DNA from: Parachlorella kessleri
Taxonomy: Eukaryota > Chlorophyta > Trebouxiophyceae > Chlorellales > Chlorellaceae
Direction of reading: 5' to 3'
NCBI GenBank assembly: GCA_001598975.1
Contig: BBXU01000729.1
Location: forward strand, 1 to 18,407
Length of the DNA: 18,407 nt
The notes under the pieces are model-generated. The model saw nothing but the letters and a program-made list of their open reading frames with translations. It did not search any database and was not told where the DNA came from. Shown in pieces: positions 1 to 10,497 of this stretch; positions within the stretch are counted from its first letter, which is position 1, and the number at the start of each line of letters is the position of its first letter. Both the position numbers and the translations under genes were made by a program.

Positions 1-235
1 CGGTGGCTGACAGCATTGGGTTGGGTATCTGTGAAAGAAACTCGGCGACCCATCGGTGGTTTGCGCACGAGCCCTGCTGCTAATTCTCGTCGCGCCTGAC
101 CACCTGGGCTGCCATATGGCCTTGCTGTGGGGCGGTGGCTCTCATGACTGGCTGAGAGGCCTGGGTGCCTGCCCAGTATAACACCAGCAGGTGAACCCTG
201 CCAAAGGAGCCGTCCCTCTGTTGCGGCGCTTGCAG

Positions 236-2039
236 GCATCGGCCGCGTAGACATTGTGGAGTCGCGCTTTGTGGGCATGAAGTCGCGTGGCGTGTACGAG
301 ACCCCCGGCGGCACCATCCTGCTGACAGCCCACCGCGCCATCGAGTCCATCTGCTTGGACCGCGGCGAGGCGCACCTCAAGGTGGGTGGGAGCATCGTTA
401 AACAGAAACAGAACATCGCGAAACATAAGTAGGATGGGGTGGTGGCATGTGAAGGGTAAGGTCACAGCGACTGTGGCTCCGACACCAACTGCTTGGACCG
501 CGGCGAGGCGCACCTCAAGGTGGGAGTATCGCCCCTGGCCAGTGTGGGGTAGTGGCAGGTGACTGGCACGGCCACAAGGGCGGGCGGCGCCGCCGACACC
601 AAAAGCTTTGGCTAGGGACGGGGTTCACCTTTACTGGGTGTGCAGGTTCAGTGGCGCGAAAGGGAAGGGGGAGCTCTGTGTTGGGTCCAGCATTGAGAAG
701 GTCCACGGCGGTCCTGCCAGGGGACGCCTCTTTAGGACAGGACATTTGCTGGAAATGGATAGCCATATGCTGGGCCATGCTGCGTCCTGCGTGGGCTTGT
801 AGCCACGTACCCCACGCTGGGTAACTCCCTTTGCAGATTGATGCCGTGCCCCAAGCTGCGCCAAGTTAGTGCACAATCAATGCTTTGGTGTGGAGCAATA
901 ACTGCACTATGAACTACGAATGCGGTGGTGGCCATTCTCTCTCCCCTCTGCAGGATGACCTGATGCCCCGCTACGCAGAGCTGGTGTACAATGGCTTCTG
1001 GTTCTCGCCGGAGCGGCTGGCGCTGCAGGAGCTGGTCGACAGGACGCAGCAGTACTGCACTGGTGCAGTACGCCTCAAGCTCTACAAGGTGGGAGGGGCT
1101 GCTACACCCACAATGCATTCTGACAGTAGCAACAGCTGACTGCACGTTTTGGGCTTAGTCGGCTGCACAAAACATTCCTGAAGAAGTTTGTTTCGTCCTG
1201 CTGAGGCATGCACCGCAATGCATTGCAGCCGTGGCTCGACGGTTGGCTGGCAAGGAGGGCGGAGCCTCTTGGCGTTTGGAAAGGTGTTGGTTATTCACCG
1301 GGGAAGAGAGCCGCGCTCCTGCAACCCCGTGCACCGTGGCCGCATTTCCTCCTTACGGTGTGCCAGCCTCGTGCCCCGCACACCCGTGCTGCGTGCTCTG
1401 TGCAGGGCAACGTGTCGGTGGTGGGTCGCAAGTCGCAGTACAGCCTGTACAGCAGCCGCATCGCCTCCTTCGAGGACGACCAGGGCGCGTATGACCAGAA
1501 GGACGCCGCAGGATTCATCAAGCTGCAGGTGGGTTGTGCGATGTGTCGGGTGGTTGTATGGTGGGTGGTTGCATGGTGTTGTTCCACCATCAGTAACCTC
1601 GGTCAGGGTGCTCTTGACCAGAAGAATGGCGCAGGCTTGACAGGCAGGGTCTTAGTGTGGCCTGCTAGGAGGACACCTTTTTGTGGAGCGTGCATACGTT
1701 CTGCTGCCAGGTAGCTGTGCTGGTGCTTCTGGTTTGAGTGAGTACTGCAGGGCGGTAGGTGGGTGGGCCAGAGGGCAGCAAGCTGCAGCCCAATGTGGCT
1801 TAAGCACTCTCCTGGGAATACTCGTGTGCCCTGAGTGATGGGATTTGGCTGGCTGGTCGAGGTGTGCAGCAGGAGTGCAGTCATGTACCACCTTCGTTGA
1901 AATGTGATCTGGTGTGAAGCAGTCTAGGGAGCTTTGGTCTCCCTTCCTGGTGGCAATGCCAAGGGTGCTTGACGCAATGCTGCAGGCACTGCGGCTGCGC
2001 ACGCTCACAACCACCCGCGGCAGTGACAGCACGGTCTAG
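236..2039 (+). CDS. Argininosuccinate synthase, C-terminal part (5' end outside window)
   Basis: Argininosuccinate synthase joins citrulline and aspartate using ATP, the penultimate step of arginine synthesis; in plants and algae it is plastid-located. Four exons are visible: 236-381, 954-1088, 1406-1528 and 1986-2039. The first starts in phase 1 (the first base of a Gly codon is upstream) and all later junctions are phase 0, with GT donors and TGCAG acceptors. The translation contains family landmarks in order: [73 protein letters not shown] and the C-terminal [14 protein letters not shown]. The last exon adds 17 residues ([17 protein letters not shown]) and a TAG stop. About 151 complete codons are present, roughly the last third of the enzyme. 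Bases 1-235 look like intron; no upstream exon was recognised. Two introns contain degenerate copies of the preceding exon end (see repeats). Family assignment is very secure; the plastid location is inferred, since the N-terminus is missing. Confidence 0.95.
351..602 (+). repeat. Tandem duplication of an exon end plus splice donor inside the argininosuccinate synthase gene
   Basis: Copy 1 spans 351-488 and copy 2 spans 489-602. The first about 37 bases match perfectly: 31 coding bases ending in CACCTCAAG plus the donor start GTGGG. Both copies end in CCGACACCAA. The middle is diverged and copy 2 has lost about 24 bases. Copy 1 includes the real end of the first visible exon (381); copy 2 lies entirely in the intron and carries a second donor-like CAAG/GTGGGA at 519/520. 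Confidence 0.85.
1481..1648 (+). repeat. Degenerate copy of the third exon's end within the following intron
   Basis: The exon end at about 1481-1528 (CAGGGCGCGTATGACCAGAA and on) is echoed at about 1604-1648 in the next intron. Over 32 aligned bases I count about 25 identities, including an uninterrupted GACCAGAAG and a shared GCGCAGG/GCCGCAGG end. It resembles the 351-602 duplication but is older or less certain. Confidence 0.5.
1548..1577 (+). repeat. 15-bp tandem repeat in an argininosuccinate synthase intron
   Basis: GGGTGGTTGTATGGT (1548-1562) is followed directly by GGGTGGTTGCATGGT (1563-1577), one mismatch. It lies just inside the donor of the third visible intron. No function is apparent. 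Confidence 0.8.
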
Positions 2040-3103
2040 ATGTGCGTGCTGAGCCTGCCGAGGCGTTTTTAGTAGTGGAGTAGTGGGTAAATGGCCCTGA
2101 TAGGTCCTGCTGGAGCAGTAGGTAAATGGCCCTAAGAGGTCCTGCTGGCCAGCATTACAAGCAGATGGGTGGCGTCCGGGGGAGGGCCTCGTTTTGTGAC
2201 CGGAGGTGGCCTGTGGTCGCCTTTGGTGCGGGATAGGTAGCGGTTGCTTGGCCCGGCAATGGCAGCTAGGGTGACTTGCAAGGGTAGCTGCAACCTTGGC
2301 GGTTGCCGAAGGCATGTCTGTTTTTGCCAAACATTGAACCCTTGAACTTGTTGCAAGTGGTTGTGTGTCGTTGTCTCATGTGAGCAGAGGCGCCTGTCTT
2401 GGAATTCTTGACTGCATATTGCGGCGGAGCTCTTGTTCCCCACTTGGAGCACTTCCAGTGATTGAAACTCAGTCATAGCACTGTGAACTTACTACTGTGA
2501 TGGTTAGCTTGGCTCTCTTGAACGACAGACCTGTGTTTGTCACCAGGAGAGCCTTACTCCACCAGAAACATGAGGTTGGAATCACCATCTTGCAGACCTG
2601 GGCAGGCCCGTGGTAGCCAACGCTGAAAGGCGGAATACATACATTGGGAAGCAGGCAAGTGGCAGTTGCTTATCAGCATGTGTGCGCAACCCTTCCATAC
2701 CCAGGCCATCCAGCCCTGCACTTCGCATTCTTTATCCTGCCAGCAGCTCAAGCCTCTCCACAGCAGGGCTGTGCCACAATCATCATCCTATCATGAGGAT
2801 GTTTTACAGTGCTTCTACAGCAAAGCCAGGAGTTACGTTAGTTTCGCGAGAGACGCATCGGATCATAAGTCAGGCATGCTCCAGAGCATGTCTGCTCCAA
2901 CCCTGTCCGTACAGGTCACCTTTCATTCTCTCATTCTCCGTTCGTACTACCTGCCACCCTTACTTATTAATTGCATCCTGCCCTGTCAGGGACAGCTCAC
3001 TCCAGACTCTGCTGTTCGCACTGCCTGCCACAATGCACAGGAGCACCTATTCCATTAAGGGATCTTTGACATTCTCGCTTGCCGTCCCAATTGGCATTTG
3101 GGG
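2040..3103. other. Gap between two convergent genes, no gene recognised
   Basis: This stretch separates the stop of argininosuccinate synthase (+) from the stop of the membrane-protein gene (-), so it should hold two 3' UTRs. Open frames exist on both strands (for example 2610-3107, +) but none gives a protein I recognise and several overlap in different frames, as expected by chance. It holds a short tandem repeat at 2086-2147. A TTACA at about 2803 on the + strand (TGTAA on the - strand, the usual chlorophyte polyadenylation signal) could end the - strand transcript; this is weak evidence. Confidence 0.6.
2086..2147 (+). repeat. 35-bp period direct repeat downstream of argininosuccinate synthase
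   Basis: GGTAAATGGCCCTGATAGGT at 2086 and GGTAAATGGCCCTAAGAGGT at 2121 each continue with CCTGCTGG. The two 27-base cores differ at only a few positions. It lies 47 bases after the stop codon, so probably in the 3' UTR. Confidence 0.8.
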
Positions 3104-4304
3104 TTAGCCCCGGACCAGGCGGGACACAAACAGGGTGCCCACGATGGACAAGCAGGTTGCCGCGACCGCGAGCGTGATGAGCAGGAAGGCGTAGAACTTC
3201 TGTGGTAGCCCCAACCGCGCCTGAAGCCTGTCCATCAGCTGCAAGGCAACACAGCAGGGTTGGGGTGTAACTGGGCGGTCAGCACATGGGTATGGTGCTA
3301 ACCGTCCACATGGTTATGTGCCAGCTTCAGTGCCCAAGCCCCTGACCCTGCTGAGTGACTGCAGGTAGAGACGTTTCGGTGCAGGTAGCTGTCAGAGGCC
3401 AGGGCCAGCTGTGGAGGACCATGTGCGCGAACCGAAAGCTTCCCAACCAGGCACCACTCTGGCACTCGTGCTGGCATGCCGCACCGCTAGCAAGTACAAA
3501 CTGTGCCCGGGACCACCACCATGCTCACCCTGTCCATAAATGGAGCCAGCCCTGCTGCGCCTGCTATCCGGAAGGGCCGCGTCACGTTGTTGCCAGCCCT
3601 GCAAGCAGGTCACTGGGGTTTGATGTGACTGGGTATTGCAATTGCACAAGCTGCCAAATAGCAGCTGAGAGACAGTGTTGGCTTTTCCTTCGTCCTCTAT
3701 AACAAAGGACTCCGCCTGTGCGTGGGGCCCGCAGGCCACTTACCACATCAACACGCAGATCTTAACAAGGTCAGCAACGTTCTGGGTGGGGTTCAGACCC
3801 GTCCTCGCCTCATAGCCGAGGAAAGCTATGGAGAAGGCAGTTGTATAGGATATTCCGTCAAATAGTCCTGCACCAGTGTGCGTCTCTTTATCAGCGAACC
3901 GCTTAGCACTTTCCCTGGGTCTATCTGTCGCGCGACGACTTTGTGGACTCACCATAGGCCAGCACTGCTGCCAAACCCAGGGCGGCAAGCCTGTTCTTGC
4001 CCTCTCTGTTCTGCTGTCGCAGGGACTGGAACCACGCGACCAGGCCCTTAGCTTGTTGCTGCTGTGCCTGCCCTGAAACGTCAGTAACTAACGGTTCTTG
4101 TAGCCCTCCAGGCTCCTCAGGAGATGGCACAGACGCTGCTGACGAAGTGCTGCGAGGGATGAGAGCCTCCCTTGCCCGCAACAGCTGGTACGGTCCTCGA
4201 AGTGTTGAAACGAGCCCCGGTTGGGTCCTGAAGCTGCTTGTTGTGTAACTGAGTAAACCAGGGTTCGCAACGGGCCTAGCTAGAACCATGGTTACGGTGG
4301 TCAT
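3104..4304 (-). CDS. Plastid-targeted membrane protein, FAM210/DUF1279-like (plant type)
   Basis: Four exons on the minus strand, in order 3953-4304, 3744-3867, 3529-3598 and 3104-3238, give 226 residues ending in TAA. Phases 1, 2 and 0 all close and every intron is GT-AG (85, 145 and 290 nt). Residues 1 to about 65 are rich in Ser, Arg, Ala and Thr with few acidic residues, like a chloroplast transit peptide. A Gln-rich stretch and QQNREGKNRLAALGLAAVLA follow, then three hydrophobic segments: about 105-140 (ends in the DGISYTTAFSIAF region), about 149-183 with the WAGNNVTRPFRIAGAAGLAP signature, and a C-terminal helix at about 196-222. The pattern YG..., an aromatic/threonine helix, then WAG-x-x-VT...AGA-LAP-x-x-DR matches, from memory, a conserved plant transmembrane family related to FAM210; the molecular function is unknown. 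A second in-frame ATG lies five codons in, at 4289. Exon structure is secure, family name is moderate. Confidence 0.7.
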
Positions 4305-4882
4305 TGAAGGCCAAAGGCGGGTTTGCTGTACTACAATGGGAATCTTTGGAACTGACTTGGTGGACGCGTATAATCAAAAACTGTCCGCTGGGAGCCAGAT
4401 CCGAGATGGCACCCAACTAGGGCGCACCCGCTCAGACTGGGAGGATACTGGACGAGGGCTCTATAACCCCCCCTCAATCTTTTTGGCTTGGGGGCGTTGG
4501 ATAGTCCCCTGCCTAGCACTAGCCTACCCTATATCGCGCACTACTAGCTACTATAGCCAGGCTTTTGGGTTAGCACCTGGCATTGGGTGCCACCAAGTTG
4601 GTGATTGACTTCAGCTCCAGGGCCGCTTGTAAGTGTAAGAGGTGCTTGTTGTATACATATCTTAAGGTGTTTGAACGATGATGGCAGGAAGCAGGATAGA
4701 CAGCTTTCAAGGTTCCCCATGGCTTGTCAAGGACGACGGGGCGCAGGAGGGCAGTGCAGCGCCCTTCCAACTCAGACCAGCGTGCCTGCCTTGCCATCTG
4801 GCACATATGCCTTAGAAGGCTCACAACGACCTTGAAGGCACCCCCAGCAGCAGGGTTGCGGGCTAGCTAGAAAGAGGGCCAC
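4305..4882. other. Intergenic region between sulfatase 3' end and membrane-protein start
   Basis: Both flanking genes are on the minus strand, so this holds the sulfatase 3' UTR and the promoter of the membrane-protein gene. A plus-strand open frame (4288-4608) overlaps the start of the membrane-protein gene and has no recognisable content. A minus-strand frame around 4707-4820 could be an alternative sulfatase 3' exon (see finding) but is not supported by homology. No clear TATA box was identified. Confidence 0.55.
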
Positions 4883-7800
4883 TCACATAGTTGCTGGAGG
4901 ATGGTGGAGCGCCTCTTGAGTGACGCCTAGTGCCTTGGCCAGGCCGTGTGTGCCGATTAGCTGGCAGCTGCGTCCTCTACATGCTTCCAAGGCCAGGAGA
5001 GTCTCGTTCAAGTACTGTACAAGGGCCTGCGAAAACCTTAAGGAGGTAGGTAGTCAGGGTGCTCGATCGGTATGAGCTGAGCGCGGCTGCTGCCAACATT
5101 CATGACCCACATCAGCTATACAACCATAAAGCTGCACTGGCGCCTTACAATGCAAGCCTGTCTAGCCTCTCACCCTTGGAACAGTCTTATAGATGTTGTG
5201 AATCTCCCAGGGGTCCTGGTTTAGGTGGTACAGCTCGTAGCCAGCTGGCGAATCCCCTGAACAGCAATAGAGCAGGCAAGCTTGCAGCAAAGGGGGTCCC
5301 CTCCTGGCATCAAAGCGCCATCTAACCACCACAACGCATCGCAGGGGCCAGAAATATCCAGCCTGAGAGGATGGACACAGCCTACAAGCAAGCGGCCCAC
5401 ATCCAGCAGCTAGGGCTGGGCACTGCTTACTGTGTTGAGTGTAGTGGATGAACTTGTAGCTCCCCAGAGTCGACTGTATCCTCAATGCCGTGTACGTAAG
5501 GGCGAAATCCGCCTGGAGGGTCTTGAAGGCATGGTCAGGTATGCAGCATAGGAGCCTTTGCACCAGTACAGTTGTGTGAGTCGAGGAGCACCCACTGAGG
5601 TACGCAGCATAGGAGCCTTTGCAACAGTGCACTTGTGAGCCGAGGAGCCACCACTGCGGTGCTGTAGTGTCCCAGGACAGCTGCTCCCTGCAAGCCAGTC
5701 CAACCACAGCAGGCTTACCCTCAACACCGGCAGGGGTTCTAGTTGATGAAGCCTGCGCCTCCCGCCAAGGTACGGCTGCCTCGGCGGCTGTATCAGTATC
5801 CCTCGCCGGCGTCTCAGAGCTTTGTACTGCAGGCAGCATGGGCACGCACAGGGGGCCTTCGTACATCATGCGGAGCGCACTTCACACCGCGATCCAACCT
5901 ATGGCTATACACAGATGCCGGCTGAGCATCAACATCACGGGTGGCACGCTGTATGCTGCAATGCCTCCCACTGCTCCTTTGTCCAAAGTCCCACAGCCCT
6001 TGGTACGCAGCACAGCGGGCTCCCTACTTACGTAATGCGGCGCTGCAGGCTGCGTCCCATGTCTCCTGGGCTGTGGCAGGCTGCTTACCATCACAAGCAC
6101 CCTAGCACAGACTTGCTTACCATCTGCCAGTCCCTCCTGGACCCAAGCTCCGGGGCGCCTTCCAGGTCATCATTAGGCCACTCGTAGTCATCGACGCCCA
6201 GCTGACCCACGCACCCAGCCCCTGACCAGCCGTCGTGGCCACAGGCCAAAACCTGCATACACGCCAGGAACCCCCATAGCTTCCAGATACCAACTGCAGT
6301 ATGAGCAGCTACCAGCAGGGCTCCATGGTCACTCCCCACCTGTCTAAAAGGTAGCCCACCTGGCCTTCCAGTTGGGCAGGTTAGTACGCTTTCATGACTG
6401 TGCCCCACATCTGCTACATGCTTTGCTGGGAGCGGCGGGGAGTCCCAGCCCAGGAGCATACGCCTGCTCTGCAACCCTGCTCACCCTGCCTGAAGGGCTG
6501 CTTACAGTCTGGCCGCTCGCATTGGCTGAGCCTGCCATTTCTCCAAGAGCTCTCCTTCCCTGGACCGCTAAAGAGTGAGGACCCGGGTTCGGCACTTCCC
6601 TGTGACAGGCACATCGCCCCACCATGTAAGACTGCCCATTGATGCAGACGGCCACTGTGAAGCAAGAAGTGTAACCCGTAATCAAACATGACCGCGCCTT
6701 AGCGCTCAGCCAACCAGGGTGCAACCGCTGCCTGGCATGCAATGACGACACCTGGGAAGCCTGCAAGGCAAGTGGCATGCTAGGCCAGTTCAGACAAGGA
6801 GAACCCTAGACCAAGTGTCATCTTCAGTCGTGCTCCCTGCTTGTCCATTGTCAGCTTGCAATATTGCCGACAGGCCAGCGTAGGTGAACAGTTTGGAGAA
6901 TTAGCTTGGCTGACCCACACAAAGTGATGCATCAACCAGCTACCCACCCCCAGACACGGCAAGCACATAGACAAGGAAGACAAGCAAGCTCAGGGAAGCT
7001 GTATAGCATTCATTGCTTGAGCGCTGACCATAACTGACAGCATGCACCCTTGTACCTCTCTCTGCTCCCATGATTTGATTGTTGGCAACACTTGACAGCA
7101 AACACCCTCTGTCGCACTATTTGCCTCATCATAAAATTCATCCTCGAAAGAAGCCCACCAACTCAATTCAGCTGAGGTCCCAGACGGGCTCACGAAGGAG
7201 CCACATGGCACCACAGCACAATGAAAGCATGCCTGCCAGGCACCCGTGCCTGGTACTGTGGCAGCACTCACGTGGCTCCCAGCTTCCTCAAGATCATCTC
7301 TATAAGGACCCCTGTTCTGAAGCTGTCCGGGTCTCCCCGGGCCTCGTGGCGCCGCAGCACGGCTGCAAAGGACCGTCCGTCTCGCTCCTGGGCATAGGGG
7401 TCGGCCACGCCAGCAAGCTCCTGCAGGCAGCCTTGCAGAGGCTGTACACCCAGCGTACTGCGAGGCGTAGCGGCGGCAGGTTTGGAGAGGGTTTGTTTGC
7501 GGAGCACAAATGACACTCAGGCAGCCTTGCGCAAGACGCGCACGAGCATGTACATCCCTGGTGCAGAGGAGAAAGGAAAAGGCTAGGGTTGCTGGTCCTC
7601 CCTATGGCCCCCACTGCAGGAAATGGATATCATGCTGGCTGTGGGGGGCATTGCTGGCACTCAAAGGCAGGGTTAATGCATTAGGGGATACAATCCTTGC
7701 GCCCGTGAGAACCCCACGGCCAAATGGCTTGATGCTGGGGGAAGGAAGACAACGTACCAGCCATGTCGGAGCAAAGTCAGCGTTGGTCACCAGGTGGGGC

Positions 7801-10497
7801 AGCTTAATGCCACTGGGCAGGCCAGGACCTCGTACATACAGCGGGACCCTCACATCCTCCTCATAGGGTGACTGCTTGGAGGTCTGCAGGCATGGAAGGA
7901 ATCTGGTAGGAATGAATCTGCCGCCTGTTCAGCCCACAGAAGCAAGAATTCCTCCCCTAGGGCGTAGGCTACTACCTCAGATGGCTCAACAGAAGCGACA
8001 AATGTTCATGAGGTGCCAGTCAGGCCAGGGGAAGCACAGAAGAGCACTGGCTGAGCCTACCTTCCGCCGGTGCCCAAGCTTGAGCCCGTTGTCAGAGGCA
8101 TACCTGCAAGACAGGGCACCCCAGCGTCGGCCCTTTTCTGCAGCGGTTGCACAGGCCACTGCTTCTGGCTCTAGCATGTCGCTCCAGCTGACCAACACCG
8201 GCTGTTATATTGGTGCTACCCACTTTCGGCTCAAGTTCTGGCAGAGGCTACCCAGAGACTACCAGGTACATGCATGCTGGCGGGCAAGAAACCCTCCAAT
8301 GCTAAGGGAGGCTCACATGATGTAAGTGTTGCCAAGCTTCCCCACGGCTTGAAGGGCCTGCAGGCACACGCACATGACCGTCTCCAGGCTGATGGCGCTT
8401 CACTTGAACATTCCACAGACTGGCATGTTGAAGTCATGTCGATTTGTCCAGTCGAAGCCATCCTCCACACCCCCGCACAGCGCAGCAGGCACAGCTGCAA
8501 AGTCTGGCATGCGCACCTTCACGATGGCATCTATGGCGTCATCCACAGAAAGCAGCATCTCTGCACGCCGCTGATAGTCATGATCCAACGCTGCCGCCTC
8601 CTCTGGGCCCAAGGGTGGGTTGTACCGTGGGTCACTCAGCGTCCTAGGGATCTGTCAGGCAAAGCAGAAGTGGCGAGTGGCATGACTGCTTGGTTTGGGG
8701 GGATAGGTGCAGCAGAAAGGACAGGGTGCCACGCCAGGAGGGCAGAGCGCCCTCTGAAGCCTAAGTATGTCTGCTACCTTGCAGTTAGCACTCAGCAAGT
8801 GGTCAATACAACTCAACCCTACCTCACCTCCATTCGCACTGCCTGAGACATCCACAAACATTGCAGCGCAGCATTATGAAGCAGCCCCTCCCTCTACCCA
8901 CAGCTCAGTGCTAGTGTTGCCTTGAGCAATCAGAGGTGTGCTTGCTATACAGTTGAGACCAAGATAAAAAGCCACATTGCGGCAACCTGCCTGCCAGCTG
9001 GGAGCCCTGCTGCCAGCCCTCGATCTCTCTTGCCCGCCCTTACCTTTGTGCTCAGGGTGGCACTGGACTCATTCCAGCTGGGCACCCGGGGCACGGTCAG
9101 GCCCTTGAGCTTGTCCATGTGCCTTGGGGCAGGCACAAAGGGCGTGTGAGGCGCGAATGGGGCGACAAGCAGCCAGAAAGGGCGGCCATCCTGCGCCGCC
9201 TCTTGAATGAAGCTCACTGCCCTGGCTGCTATCACATCAGTGCTGTAGTTGCCAGGCTCACTGCCAAGGTGTACATTTTGGCCCTGCAGGCAGCTTGGGG
9301 GTAAAGGTTCATCAGTGCCACCAGCACTCACTGTGAAGACCATAACAGCAGCGCATGGTAGCTAAGAGCAGCAGTGGTGTAATGAACTTCAGCTAGCCTC
9401 GGGCTGTACTTGCTGCTATCCCGACTGCAAGTTGTAGGGGCCTCCAACCCCGGAACTGTCCCATGCTTCCTAAATCTCGCAGCGCAAGACCCACAGGGGA
9501 ATGTGAAGGCTGCTGCAGGGAAGGCAGAGCACAGTGTGGGTTTCTAGGCGGACTCACATTGTCACTGAAGTCAATGTTATAGTAGCCCTGTTGGCGCATC
9601 CCAAACCAGGTGTCATAGCCAGGAGGCACGTAAGCTGCGCTAAACTCCGTGCCATACCCGTTCAGGTACCTGCATGGGTAGCAAGATAGAGTCTCCGAAC
9701 CTGCCCTTGCTGCCAACAAGCACTTCTCCTCACGAACCGTGCCGGTGTACAACCAGGTCAGGTGGATGCCCCAACAGAGAAGAGTGCATGTTTGACTATA
9801 TGCACCAGAACAACTGAGATCCAACTCAGCACCGCTGACACCAAGTGATAGTATAGGGGGACTCACTTGCCCACAAGCCCAGTGCGGTACCCCGCCTGTT
9901 GCAGTATCAATGGCACCGCCCTGCTCTCTAGGCCGCGCTCCCTGAATCGCCGGGAGCCACCCAGGGGGTAGTAGAGGGAGACAATGCCAGAGTTGTGGGC
10001 ACACTGGCCGACCAGGATTGTTGCCCGCGACGGGCAGCACAGCGCAAAGTTTAGGACGTGGTTCGTGAAGTTCGCCCTGCAGAGCATTTAGAACTGGGCA
10101 ATCATTCTTCAGGTGCTCTGCAGGTCGTGTTCGTGGGTGCAACAAGCTGAGGTTGCTTGCTACTTGTCCACTGCGAACAATAGGAGGCGGCAGCTTGTCT
10201 GTGGTGGCGCTGCACGCAGGCTGTCCCTGGCTCACCCCCGCTGGGCTAGGTGCTCCCTTAGCTTGGGCATATGCCAGTCGCCCTGCGTCACAGCGCAAGG
10301 TCATTGGTGACAGGGCCCGCAGGCGCGGTAGCCTGCCTCCTTTGGCAGGCAAGAAGGGTTTCACTCACCCCCGCCACCGAGCCGTCCTGGTCATCTGTCA
10401 GTATCATTACTAAGTTTGGTCTCTTGCTCTCTGTGGGGATTGCTAAGGTCGCCATCAACAGCCAAAGGACCCAATGGGCCCTCACTGCCTGTCTCAT
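4883..10497 (-). CDS. Secreted sulfatase (arylsulfatase / glucosamine-6-sulfatase-like)
   Basis: Hydrolyses sulfate esters, probably in the cell wall or periplasm. Exons, in order: 10369-10497, 10236-10282, 9867-10076, 9558-9669, 9044-9283, 8517-8651, 8317-8357, 8061-8103, 7758-7883, 7272-7420, about 6121-6221, 5431-5512, 5174-5256, 4883-5026. The first ten join with consistent phases (411 residues); the last four add 135. A signal peptide spans residues 1 to about 24. Motifs: LTDDQD (metal-binding Asp35, Asp36); LCCPSRATIL, whose Cys72 would become formylglycine; GYRTGLVGKYLNGYG (Lys129); APFAPHTPF; the metal-binding SDNG at 308-311; SPYEEDVRVPLYVRGPG; TYTALRI; ELYHLNQDPWEIHNI. NFT, NYS, NES and NET are possible glycosylation sites. 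The intended ATG is 10497, since the open frame further upstream uses only TTG. The 5' edge of the 6121-6221 exon is unresolved: exon ten ends in phase 2, and the nearest acceptor (6221/6222) needs phase 1. The stop TGA overlaps a splice-donor sequence. Confidence 0.93.
5537..5656. repeat. 61-bp tandem repeat in a sulfatase intron
   Basis: Unit 1 (5537-5597) and unit 2 (5598-5656) share AGGTAYGCAGCATAGGAGCC, TTTGCA, CAGT, TTGTG, CGAGGAGC and a CCACTG end, differing by substitutions and small indels. They lie in the 608-nt intron 5513-6120. A related fragment, GGTACGCAGCA, recurs at 6002-6012 in the same intron, suggesting repeated local duplication. Confidence 0.85.

Noticed and set aside
2610..3107. 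Plus-strand open frame of 165 codons between the convergent genes
   Set aside because: No recognisable domain, an overlapping second frame is equally open, and its end overlaps the last exon of the minus-strand membrane-protein gene.
4464..4496. C-run / G-run pair as a hairpin terminator
   Set aside because: The arms pair imperfectly, the gene context is eukaryotic, and no transcript ends there on the evidence available.
4288..4608. Plus-strand open frame overlapping the start of the membrane-protein gene
   Set aside because: No homology recognised and it overlaps the opposite-strand first exon; most likely chance.
6253..6293. 41-nt candidate sulfatase exon with good acceptor and donor whose phases fit both neighbours
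   Set aside because: It would leave a 31-nt intron (6222-6252), well below the smallest other intron here (about 85 nt), so spliceosomal removal is unlikely.
9393..10364. Minus-strand open frame of 323 codons
   Set aside because: It contains one true sulfatase exon (9558-9669) but otherwise runs through introns in a frame that disagrees with the neighbouring exons.
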